Assembly: GCA_021738565.1 (NCBI GenBank)
Contig: JAIPBT010000006.1
Coordinates: 49,893-113,892, forward strand
DNA from: Bacteroidales bacterium
Lineage (GTDB): Bacteria; Bacteroidota; Bacteroidia; Bacteroidales; GCA-2748055
Length of the DNA: 64,000 nucleotides
Reading direction: 5' to 3'
Shown: positions 26,734-35,700 of the stretch, piece after piece
Numbering within the stretch: the first letter of the stretch is position 1
Layout: every line of letters begins with the position of its first letter
Translations under genes and position numbers: made by a program
The notes under the pieces: generated by a model
Told to the model about the DNA's origin: nothing
Seen by the model: the letters and a program-made list of their open reading frames with translations, nothing else
Database searches by the model: none

Positions 26734-27294
26734 ATGCAAAATGAGAGAAAAATCACGGAAGGTATAGCTGCACACGACAGCAAGATACTTTTGCAGGTTT
26801 ACAAAGAGAATTTTCCTTATGTAAGAGCCTACGTGGAAAATCACGGGGGAAACGAACAACAGGCAAAAGATATTTTTCAGGAAGCAATGATCATCGTTTA
26901 TCAGAAGATAAAAGCCGACAAATTCCAACTCTATTGCAAATTCAGCACTTACCTGTATGCAGTATGCAAAAGACTTTGGATCCAGGACAGGAAAAAATGG
27001 ATATTGCGCATGAACAAACTCAAAGAGATGCCTGCTGTTTCCGAACCGGAAAAACAATATGGCAACGATGATCCTGACCTTGCCAGACAACTGTTCGACA
27101 AATATTTCACCCGTCTTTCACCCGACTGCCAGAAACTTTTAAGATTGTATTTTAACGGGCTTAGTATGGAAGAAATCACCACGGTCATGAACATGAGTAA
27201 TGTACATCACACATCCGACAAGAAATACAGGTGCAAAAAGAAACTGATCGACAGAATTAAAAATGATCCTTTATTTGCAAAACTAAAAAAATGA
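26734..27294 (+). CDS. ECF-type RNA polymerase sigma factor
   Basis: Encodes 186 residues. Region 2 spans about 20-90 (AKDIFQEAMIIVYQKI, and KFSTYLYAVCKRLWIQDRKK with the region 2.4-like basic end). Region 4 spans about 120-175 (LSPDCQKLLRLYFNGLSMEEIT, then a helix-turn-helix). This is the size and layout of the ECF sigma factors typical of Bacteroidota. The downstream gene begins inside its last codons (ATGA overlap), so the two are translationally coupled; this is the usual arrangement for a sigma factor and its membrane partner. Regulon unknown; the neighbouring exporter is a candidate target. Confidence 0.9.
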   Translation: MQNERKITEGIAAHDSKILLQVYKENFPYVRAYVENHGGNEQQAKDIFQEAMIIVYQKIKADKFQLYCKFSTYLYAVCKRLWIQDRKKWILRMNKLKEMPAVSEPEKQYGNDDPDLARQLFDKYFTRLSPDCQKLLRLYFNGLSMEEITTVMNMSNVHHTSDKKYRCKKKLIDRIKNDPLFAKLKK

Positions 27295-28136
27295 AAAATA
27301 CAGAAATTATATTACGCTATTTGAGTAATGAATTGGATGACAAAGTGAAGGAAAAGTTTAAGATGCAACTTGAAACTGATCGGGAACTCAGCGATGAATA
27401 CCATTCAATTCTCAAAATATGGGAATCAGCCGCAAAGGAGCTTAGCGTTGATGACATGATCGAAAAGAATGACGACAACGAAAAGATCGCTTCTATATTG
27501 GCCACCCATGATGTGCATCAATTGCGAGACAGAGAGTATTCACCCGGGGAACTCCAGTTGAAAAACAAGCTGGAGAAAATGCTTTCCCTGGAGAAAATGC
27601 CTAAAAACAAGAATACAGTCAAAACCAACAGAACCATCACTATTGTCACAGCTGCAGCCGCGGCCATCGCATTGCTTCTGATCATCATAAATTCATCGAC
27701 AGGGATTAACGAATTAGCTGCTAACTTCTACACACCTGAAGAGGACACATACCTGGAAGAACAAGTTTATGTGACGAGAAGCGATCATTCGGAAGGAATA
27801 ATACTTTTTCATAAAGGGGCTTTTAAGCAGGCCATGATCGCATTTGAATCAGACATGCAAGCTGTATCAGAAGAACCGTGGACCAGATTGTACTACGGTA
27901 TAAGTTGTTATGAAAGCGGAGATTATCAAAAATCAAAAAACATTCTCACTGAATTGGCCGGTTCCGGTGAAACCAATCTGGAAAACCTTACAAAATGGTA
28001 TTTGTCCCTGATCATGATACAGGAAAGTGAATTTGAGGAGGCCCTCCCCTACTTGCTGCAATTACGAAAAACAGGAAAATATCGTTTTAAAGCTTACCTG
28101 CTGTCAGTAAAAATGAAAAAATATATCAGTAGATAA
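27291..28136 (+). CDS. Single-pass membrane protein with TPR periplasmic domain, probable anti-sigma partner
   Basis: Encodes 281 residues. An acidic cytosolic N-terminus of about 110 residues (ILRYLSNELDDKVKEKF resembles the start of many Bacteroidota anti-sigma factors) is followed by one transmembrane helix (about 113-134, VTAAAAAIALLLIIINSS). A periplasmic part then has at least two to three TPR-like repeats (GIILFHKGAFKQAMIAFESD and RLYYGISCYESGDYQKSKNI). It overlaps the sigma-factor stop by four bases. By position and topology it should hold the ECF factor at the membrane and sense a periplasmic partner through the TPRs. That is inference: no anti-sigma zinc motif is present. Confidence 0.7.
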   Translation: MKNTEIILRYLSNELDDKVKEKFKMQLETDRELSDEYHSILKIWESAAKELSVDDMIEKNDDNEKIASILATHDVHQLRDREYSPGELQLKNKLEKMLSLEKMPKNKNTVKTNRTITIVTAAAAAIALLLIIINSSTGINELAANFYTPEEDTYLEEQVYVTRSDHSEGIILFHKGAFKQAMIAFESDMQAVSEEPWTRLYYGISCYESGDYQKSKNILTELAGSGETNLENLTKWYLSLIMIQESEFEEALPYLLQLRKTGKYRFKAYLLSVKMKKYISR

Positions 28137-28154
28137 GACTTGTTCCGGAAGTTA

Positions 28155-28183
28155 GTTGGTAAATATTTTATATTTTTACCAAC
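28155..28183 (+). promoter_or_regulatory. Inverted repeat upstream of the C39 exporter gene
   Basis: GTTGGTAAA (28155-28163) and TTTACCAAC (28175-28183) are perfect 9-bp arms around an AT-only 11-base loop, 13 bases before the exporter ATG. No T-tract follows, so it is more likely an operator or an mRNA hairpin than a terminator. Confidence 0.45.
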
Positions 28184-28196
28184 CAACCTGTAGTTT

Positions 28197-30386
28197 ATGA
28201 CAAAATTCCCGTTTTACCAGCAGCTCGACGCAATGGATTGCGGTCCGACTTGTTTAAGGATGATCTCACGGTATTATGGCAGGCATTTCTCCCTTCAGAC
28301 ATTAAGGGATAAATCCTACCTTGCAAGGGACGGGGTGTCCATGCTTGGCATCGCTGATGCTGCTGAATCAATTGGTTTTAAGACCATCGGTGCTGTGATA
28401 ACCTGGGAAAAATTAAGGAAGGAGGCGCCGCTGCCAGTTATCGTTCACTGGAAGCAGAACCACTTTGTAGTTGTATTCAGGATCAGGAGAGACAGGGTTT
28501 ATGTTGCCGACCCTCAAATAGGTATTACAACATATAGCAAACAGGAATTCCTGAAGTCGTGGATCAGCACCGGTGGTGAAGACGAAAAAAAAGGAGCTGT
28601 GTTGCTCCTTCAGCCGACCTCGGACTTCTTTTCCCAGGAAGGTGATCAGAAACAATACCGTGGTCTTGGAAAAATGAGACAGTACCTGGTACCCCATAAA
28701 AAAATGGGGTATCAACTCATAATAGGCCTTGTACTGGGGGCCGCCGTGCAGTTAATTTTGCCCTTCCTTTTTCAGGGTATTGTTGATTTTGGGATCAACA
28801 ATTCTGATCCCGGTTTCATTTACATGATCCTGGTCTTCCAGTTCGTGCTGATTATGAGTGCCCTGGGAATCGATTTTATCAGAAGATGGATATTGTTGCA
28901 TGTAAGCACAAGGATTAATATTGCAATGGTCTCGGATTTTCTTGCAAAATTGATGCGTCTGCCACTCGGCTTTTTTGACACAAAACACACCGGTGATATC
29001 CTTCAAAGGATAGGAGACCACAAACGGATTGAATCATTTGTTACAGGTTCTTCCCTGAATATCCTTTTCTCTCTTTTTAACCTCGTGGTTTTCTCGGTGA
29101 TCATGGCCATATTCAGCCTGAAGATCCTGTTCATTTTCCTCACAGGATCTGTACTCTATTTTATTTGGGTCTGGCTTTTCATGAAAAAGCGCAGGACACT
29201 TGATCAGAAGCAATTCACAATACTGTCCGAAAACCAAAGCAAACTCATCCAGATTGTCCAGGGAATCCAGGAAATCAAAATAAACAATGCTGAAAGGCCC
29301 AAGCGCTGGGAATGGGAAAATATCCAGGCAGGATTGTTCAGGATCAATACCAGGGGACTCACAATTGACCAGTACCAGCAAGCAGGAGGAACATTCATAA
29401 ACGAACTTAAAAATATACTGATCACAGTAGTAGCTGCAATTGCTGTGATAAACGGATCAATGACACTTGGGATGCTTCTCGCTGTTAGTTATATCCTTGG
29501 ACAACTGAATGTACCGCTCAATCAACTGATCAATTTTATGCACAGGGCGCAGGAAGCCGGGTTAAGCATGGAAAGACTGAATGAGATTAGGGAATCCAGG
29601 GATGAATCACGTGAAGAAACAGCAATGGCAGTGCTTCCTGATGGTGCTGCCGTGCATGTAAAGAATGTAGGATTTTCATACGGGGGGCCGCACGACCGGC
29701 AGGTGCTGAACAAGATCAACATTGAACTTGAAAAAAATAGTGTAACGGCACTCGTCGGCAGAAGTGGAAGCGGCAAAACAACGATCATAAAATTACTTCT
29801 TGGCTTCTACCCTCCATCAAGTGGCGAAATAAAAATAGGCGAGCAGAATATCAATCATATCCCCCTCGATTTCTGGAGAAAGAAAATTGGTGTTGTCATG
29901 CAGGACGGATATATCTTTACCGATACCATAGCAAAAAACATAGCACTTGGTCATGAGGAAATTGATACAGAAAAACTTCTGCATGCTGCAAAAACAGCCT
30001 GTATCGATGATTTCATAGACCAACTTCCACTTGGATACAATACAATTATAGGTCCGCAGGGACTCACACTCAGTGGAGGTGAAAAGCAGCGTGTACTGAT
30101 CGCCAGGGCTGTTTACAACGACCCCGATTTTCTTTTCATTGATGAGGGCACCAGTGCCCTTGATGCCAAAAATGAGAAAAGGATCATTGAAAACCTGAAC
30201 AAGGTCTTCAGTAATAAAACAGTCGTAATTGTTGCACACAGGCTCAGTACAGTGAAAAATGCAAATCAGATCATCGTCCTTGAAAAGGGTGAGATTGTGG
30301 AAAACGGCACACACGCTCAGCTTACAAAGAAAAAGGGACACTATTTTGAATTGATAAGGAACCAGCTGGAAATGGGCAACAGCTGA
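28197..30386 (+). CDS. Peptidase C39 domain-containing ABC exporter (PCAT type)
   Basis: Encodes 729 residues in one chain. The N-terminal C39 cysteine peptidase (about 1-135) has an intact triad: Cys15 in DCGPTC, His89 in NHFVVVF and Asp105 in VADP. A six-helix ABC membrane domain spans about 165-440. The nucleotide-binding domain shows Walker A GRSGSGKTT, signature LSGGEKQR and Walker B FLFIDEGTSALD. PCATs cut a leader after a double-glycine motif and export the mature peptide with ATP. No substrate gene with such a leader and no HlyD-type adaptor was found next to it. It may be co-transcribed with, or controlled by, the sigma/TPR pair 60 bases upstream. Confidence 0.93.
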   Translation: MTKFPFYQQLDAMDCGPTCLRMISRYYGRHFSLQTLRDKSYLARDGVSMLGIADAAESIGFKTIGAVITWEKLRKEAPLPVIVHWKQNHFVVVFRIRRDRVYVADPQIGITTYSKQEFLKSWISTGGEDEKKGAVLLLQPTSDFFSQEGDQKQYRGLGKMRQYLVPHKKMGYQLIIGLVLGAAVQLILPFLFQGIVDFGINNSDPGFIYMILVFQFVLIMSALGIDFIRRWILLHVSTRINIAMVSDFLAKLMRLPLGFFDTKHTGDILQRIGDHKRIESFVTGSSLNILFSLFNLVVFSVIMAIFSLKILFIFLTGSVLYFIWVWLFMKKRRTLDQKQFTILSENQSKLIQIVQGIQEIKINNAERPKRWEWENIQAGLFRINTRGLTIDQYQQAGGTFINELKNILITVVAAIAVINGSMTLGMLLAVSYILGQLNVPLNQLINFMHRAQEAGLSMERLNEIRESRDESREETAMAVLPDGAAVHVKNVGFSYGGPHDRQVLNKINIELEKNSVTALVGRSGSGKTTIIKLLLGFYPPSSGEIKIGEQNINHIPLDFWRKKIGVVMQDGYIFTDTIAKNIALGHEEIDTEKLLHAAKTACIDDFIDQLPLGYNTIIGPQGLTLSGGEKQRVLIARAVYNDPDFLFIDEGTSALDAKNEKRIIENLNKVFSNKTVVIVAHRLSTVKNANQIIVLEKGEIVENGTHAQLTKKKGHYFELIRNQLEMGNS

Positions 30387-30458
30387 TAATCAGTATTGAT
30401 TCCCTGGAAATATGGAATCATTTTTCAGTTTATAATACGAGACAATCTGCCATTATTA

Positions 30459-30466
30459 TACCTTTG
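30459..30466 (+). promoter_or_regulatory. Candidate -7 promoter box for the YciH gene
   Basis: TACCTTTG matches TAnnTTTG and ends 16 bases before the ATG at 30483. It supports that start over the longer frame from 30396, which would place the promoter inside the coding region. Confidence 0.5.
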
Positions 30467-30482
30467 TACAAAAGGCTTGAAT

Positions 30483-30830
30483 ATGGACAATGACTGGAAA
30501 AAAAGACTTGGAGTAATATATTCAACTGACCGGGAGTATGAATATGCATACAACAATGAAAAAGAAGCAACAACCTTGCCTGCAAGACAACAGGACCTTA
30601 GGATCAGCCTTGATAAAAAACAACGAAAAGGCAAAAAGGTGACCATAATTTCAGGCTTCATTGGTAAAGAAGAAGACCTTAAGTCATTGTCGAAATTTCT
30701 AAAAAGCAAATGCGGCGTTGGGGGTTCAGTTAAAGAGGGAGATATTTTATTGCAGGGCGACCTCAGGCAGAAAGTCAGGGAAATCCTTGAGAAAAATGAT
30801 TACAAGGTAAAACTGGCCGGAGGGCATTGA
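30483..30830 (+). CDS. yciH: SUI1/eIF1-like translation factor YciH
   Basis: Encodes 115 residues. The C-terminal half is a SUI1 domain: KKVTIISGFIGKEEDLKSL, then FLKSKCGVGGSVKEGDILLQ, the GVGGS-x-KDG-type signature. The N-terminus MDNDWKKRLGVIYSTD is typical of the Bacteroidota forms. YciH is the bacterial relative of eIF1 and can influence start-codon fidelity and initiation on non-standard mRNAs; its physiological role is not settled. The frame continues upstream to 30396, but those residues are unlike the family and lie over the promoter box. It is close to, but probably separate from, the ankyrin gene that follows 12 bases later. Confidence 0.92.
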   Translation: MDNDWKKRLGVIYSTDREYEYAYNNEKEATTLPARQQDLRISLDKKQRKGKKVTIISGFIGKEEDLKSLSKFLKSKCGVGGSVKEGDILLQGDLRQKVREILEKNDYKVKLAGGH

Positions 30831-30842
30831 AATGATTTTGAA

Positions 30843-32273
30843 ATGCTGACCATTTTGAAAACATTAAAACTATTGATTGTCTGCCTTTTATTAACTGCCG
30901 GACACATTCTTGCCAATGCGCAGGTCGACCCCGACAGCACTGCAACAGGCACATCCTATTTAAGGGAAGGAAACGATGATTTTAACCTGATAGAATCAGT
31001 AGTTAATAATGATAAAGAGATCACAGAACAGCTGTTGCGAAGAGGAGCGAATCCAAATGCGACCTCAACCACAGGAAATACAGCCCTTATGTATGCCACT
31101 GAATCGGGCAATATTGAAATAATGGCCCTGCTTATTGAATATGGCGCTAAAGTCAATTCTCCCGGATACAAGCTGGATACACCCCTGCTGATAGCTGTTT
31201 TCAATAACGATTTCAACACAGCCAAATTCCTCCTTAAAAATGGTGCTGATCCGAATGTCAAGGATTCGTATGGAGTTACTCCCCTTCTTTATGCTGCAGC
31301 AGCGAACCAATACCAATCGGCAGACCTGCTGCTTTTTTTCGGGGCAGATGAGCAGATCACGGATAGAAAAGGCAACGATCCACTGATAACCGCGGTCACT
31401 TTTGAAAATATAGAAGTTACAGATGTTCTTCTCCAGAATGGATTGAATCCTAATGTTCGGGATGACAAAGGAGACACTCCCGTTATCATTGCCACACAGC
31501 ATAGCCGGCACGACATCCTGGATCTGTTGCTGGATTATAACGCCAATGTTAACATCAGCAACTACAAAGGGTATACTCCCCTTGCCTATGCAATTGCTTA
31601 CAATGATGTAAAAGCAGCCAGGATGCTTATCCGGAATGGTGCGGATGTTTATCATCAAATTGACCGCTCCATGAATTTGGCTGACCTGGCAAAGGTGACC
31701 AGAAATGACTCCTTATCAGCCCTGCTGGAAGAAAACGGAGCCCAAATGACGTCGAGTCTGGACTTTTCGGAATTCAGACTCACCCATGGCAATTCATTTA
31801 ACAGTACGGATTATTTTCTGCAGTTCAGGGGTGGTTATATAGACAGCAAATATGGTTATTACTTTCAAACAGGAATTGACTACAGGCCCTTTCTTCTGAA
31901 AATACAAAAACCGATCAATGATACAATCTACCAGTTTCGGGAAAGACGGATCGGATGGAGCCACAGCATCGGGAGGTATTTCAACCTCTATCGGTCAGAA
32001 AGTGGTAAAAACATCAGCTTCTACGGAAGCCTAAGCGGATACCTCTCTTTTCTGAAATATACCGGTTCATCACTTGCCCCTTTTGCACAATATCATCTCA
32101 TTCCCTCAGCGGGATTTTCCTATTGCGGAAATGCGGCCGGAATTAAAATAGGCGTTGACTGGTACCAGTTCGACACCTCATTCGATAAAAGTCTTAAATT
32201 TAATCTCTCCGTTTTTTACAGGATCTCCTATCCTAAAATTCAATTTGACAGAAAAGAAATCTACTGGGAATGA
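30843..32273 (+). CDS. Secreted ankyrin-repeat protein with C-terminal beta-barrel-like domain
   Basis: Encodes 476 residues. A signal peptide (about 1-27, ending LANAQ) precedes about seven ankyrin repeats (about 45-300) with the usual G-T-LMYA/LLIA and LL-GA-N patterns. From about 305 the sequence changes to alternating aromatic strands (DYFLQFRGGYIDSKYGYYFQ; KNISFYGSLSGYLSFLKY) ending KIQFDRKEIYWE, like an outer-membrane barrel of eight or so strands. A periplasmic ankyrin platform tethered to a barrel would bind protein partners at the outer membrane; that role is inference. It overlaps the lipoprotein gene by four bases (ATGA), so the two are coupled. Confidence 0.82.
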   Translation: MLTILKTLKLLIVCLLLTAGHILANAQVDPDSTATGTSYLREGNDDFNLIESVVNNDKEITEQLLRRGANPNATSTTGNTALMYATESGNIEIMALLIEYGAKVNSPGYKLDTPLLIAVFNNDFNTAKFLLKNGADPNVKDSYGVTPLLYAAAANQYQSADLLLFFGADEQITDRKGNDPLITAVTFENIEVTDVLLQNGLNPNVRDDKGDTPVIIATQHSRHDILDLLLDYNANVNISNYKGYTPLAYAIAYNDVKAARMLIRNGADVYHQIDRSMNLADLAKVTRNDSLSALLEENGAQMTSSLDFSEFRLTHGNSFNSTDYFLQFRGGYIDSKYGYYFQTGIDYRPFLLKIQKPINDTIYQFRERRIGWSHSIGRYFNLYRSESGKNISFYGSLSGYLSFLKYTGSSLAPFAQYHLIPSAGFSYCGNAAGIKIGVDWYQFDTSFDKSLKFNLSVFYRISYPKIQFDRKEIYWE

Positions 32274-32704
32274 AAAGAATCACACACAAGACATGGACCA
32301 TTTTATTTGCATTTCTGATGTTTTCCTTAAATTTCAGCAGTTGTGAACAGGAAGACCTGAATTTCTATATCGACTGTGACTATTGTCTTGATTCGATCCC
32401 CCTTTTTGATACGCTGTATGTCAGCGTTACAATCAATGAAGAAAACCCATTTGTCCCATTGGTCTTCTATATTGGTGATACTGAAGAAGGCAATGAGGAC
32501 CGGATCGACACAGCCAGCCATGAAAACTTCTGGTTGGTATCAGAGGTAGGTGTCAAATACTCGGTAAAGGCAACTTACAAAAAAGGGGATGAAACTGTCT
32601 TCGCAATTGACGGCGACAAGATCAGTGTTGTTGATGGTGAAGGAGAATGCTATCCGCCATGCTATTATGTGAGGGGCGGGACGCTGGATGTCAGACTGAA
32701 ATAA
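32270..32704 (+). CDS. Small lipoprotein of unknown function
   Basis: Encodes 144 residues with a type II signal peptide: the hydrophobic stretch TILFAFLMFSLNFSSC ends in the lipobox FSSC (Cys25). The mature part is acidic, with paired cysteines (CDYC near 36-39 and CYPPC near 128-132) that could form disulfides, and a mixed beta-strand pattern. I recognise no family. Its start overlaps the stop of the ankyrin/beta-barrel gene, so it is probably made in fixed ratio with that protein and may sit with it in the outer membrane. The convergent C25 protease gene ends three bases after its stop. Confidence 0.75.
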   Translation: MKRITHKTWTILFAFLMFSLNFSSCEQEDLNFYIDCDYCLDSIPLFDTLYVSVTINEENPFVPLVFYIGDTEEGNEDRIDTASHENFWLVSEVGVKYSVKATYKKGDETVFAIDGDKISVVDGEGECYPPCYYVRGGTLDVRLK

Positions 32705-32707
32705 TAA

Positions 32708-35700
32708 TCACGGAAAAAGGATCACTATTCTGCCCGCAACCGTTCTCCCTTTTGCATCAGTGAATTTAACCAGGCAAGGTCCGCTGAAACTGGTTATCCC
32801 ACTCCTAATATGTACAACCTTTTTGCGTGAAATACGTTCTTCGTGAATTCTCTTACCCGTGGGATCATAAATAAAGAGTGAGCCGGGAAGATCCAGATTC
32901 TCCGGTAATACAATGTAGAAACCTTCGGTTGCAGGATTTGGATACAAAGTCAGATCACCAACAATCCCGGCCTCTGAAAAAGACTGAAGGATCCAAAAGA
33001 TACTTCCGGAAACGGTGTTGTTTGATAAAACACTGTCGGGATCAGAAACAACCATGTAATCATACCATCCCTGGATCATGCTGTCTTCAGGCTGGATAAG
33101 GGATATAACTATATCTTTTTGATTTCCGGGATCCAACATCGAAGTATCAGTGTACATTCGCTTTTGCGATCCATCAAGGTACAATGTATATGTTAGGTCA
33201 TTGAGCGGTATGTTACCACTGTTGGACACCCGTATGATAAGATCAGCATATACCGAAGTAATGCTGTCTATGCCTACAAATTCCAGAGCTGCATCAGGAT
33301 AAGCATAATGATCGACCGGATGAATTAGAGAATCATTGCCCGGATAATCATCATCCTTTGCAACCGCCCCTGCATGAAATTGATAAGTCCTTATGGAAGA
33401 CAGGTCGGCTTTCTCATTAAACACAATCTCAAGTAAACGACCAGGAAACAGGGTATCCGGGAAATCTTCCGTTATCCATGAAAGTGTATCAATCCTGTAT
33501 CCGGCAGAAAAGCCGAATATGGTATCAACCCCGGTATTTGACAATTCAATACGCACATCTTCAGATTGACCAAGTGCTCTCCCGGAAACGGGAGTGGAAA
33601 CATTCATTAATGCAATGTCCTTTTGTGAAAATGAGTGCTTCGGGAAGACAACATTATCAATCCAGCCTGCATCTTCACCAGACGAAATGCTCTCATCCTT
33701 CTGATAACGCCATTCAATCAAATGGTTGCCCGGTTCAAAAACGTATGTAAAACTTTGCCAATCAATATTTCCTGACCATTCCATAATCTTTATGCTGTCG
33801 ACATAGAATCTCAGGTAATCATAATCCGCTTCTGACGAAACCCTGTAATCAAATAACAGGGAATCGACCTGTCTGACATTCAATTCGATCTGCAATGTTG
33901 TTCTTTCATTGTGAGAGACAGTACCTGACCGCAATGAAAAGGGGCCTCCGGAATAAATATGAGGGTCGGGCTTCCAAGGGACATCCGGATGTGACCATCG
34001 AAACCGTTGCTGATCACCCCGGGAAAAATCTTCAAAATGCCTGCCTGTGATTATATGAAAACTATCTTCCAGTATCAGCGGTCCAGAACTTGCTGTTATC
34101 TTTACCGCACCCAGGTCCTGTGAATACCCTGTATTATTGACCGTGGCTTTTAATTGAAATACCGAGTGCTCTGAAGGGAAAATTAAAGGTGTATCTGTCG
34201 TTTTTTCCGTGATCATAACGGAATCCTTCTCATCTCTTTTTTCAAGCACCAATGGTTCAGAACAGTAGCTTCCGGTATTCCGGACCTTCCAGTTCAATAG
34301 CAATTCTTCCCCCTGTTCAATGATGCCATTTCCGTTACCAAAGGGTCTGTCATCCCAGTCAATCCCTTCAGAAACCACAACGGGAGAATGAGCTTTCTCC
34401 TTGATATATAATCCATTGCTTCCAGAAGATGAGGTGGCAGAAATGGAGAGCGTGAAAGGAGCCTGGTCTTCAGGATTATCAGCCATATTGATCATGAATG
34501 CTGCTTCAATTTCAAGGGTGTCTTCCCTACCCAACGGTCCCGTATTAAAAACCGAATCGCTGATATGGATAAAATGATCCCTTGAATTCAGTATAAGTCG
34601 ATAGTTGTCAACATCAGAATTACCCAGCAGAACAAGATCCATGTTCAATTTAAAATTCTCACCGGGTGAGATGATACCATCCTCCGCGACAGATTCTTCA
34701 ACGAAGGCATACTGTGGCATTTCGAGGAAAGGGGCTGCATTATCACTGACGCTTATGGTGCCTATGAAAGGCTTTCTTTTATCTCCTGTTACAACAATTT
34801 TCATATCTCCTTCAACAGCCTCTTCTGGCAGTTGCAGGTAAACCTGACCAAATCCGTCTGCATGCCTGGCATCCAGTAAATTACCGTCCCTGGATAAAGC
34901 TACGTAATCATAGGGACCTGCCCGGACAGCTATTTGAGAAGTCTTTTCCGGTACCTGGCCGGGAAAAGTAACCATTTCATCTCCTGGTTCCCTGAACAAG
35001 GGGACCAGGGTCGGATCCCCCATAAGCTGATAAATTTCCCAATAATATTGTTTTTTGGAGGATGTGCTTTCCTGGACAGTCATGTTCCCTGCAAATATCA
35101 TTTCTCCCAGGCTGGGTGACCAGCTTTCCAGCGGTTCTCCCCGGGTATGAAAAAGTTTATCATAAAAACCTGCAGAGGTGTTTTCATAAGCGGGATCTAA
35201 GGTGATCGGGCCGACTCCGACAGCCCAGTAATAATCCTCATCCCAATATGAATAATTCGTACATCCAATATACCCGATGGCCCCCTTGTCCCTAACTTTA
35301 AGCACTGCTTCTGCAAAACAATCCATTGATGACATATTGAACTGATTGGTTGAACAACCGTTCCCTATCATCAACGGGTATTGATGAATATTTGTCATCG
35401 TATCAATATGCCGCATCTGAAAAACAGGGTTCAGCCATCCGTAATATTCACCATGACCGGTGTAATTTACAAATGCCGCCCCTGCTGATATATCCTGCAG
35501 GATCTCAAGGTCCATGGATGAAGCTTCCGGATGAAGGTATGTGTGTGCATCAATACCTTTTGATGCATTGAAATAATACCCTGATGCATAATTGATCTGG
35601 CCATTGCCATGAAGGGAAGCATAGCTCTGGTCATATCCTGCTATCAGGATCGACCTGTTCAGGAAAGCAGGATCAGGGAACCTGTATTGTTCATACATGA

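Noticed and set aside
30396..30482. Longer N-terminus of the YciH protein from 30396
   Set aside because: The additional residues are hydrophobic and unlike the family, and the TACCTTTG promoter box falls inside them.
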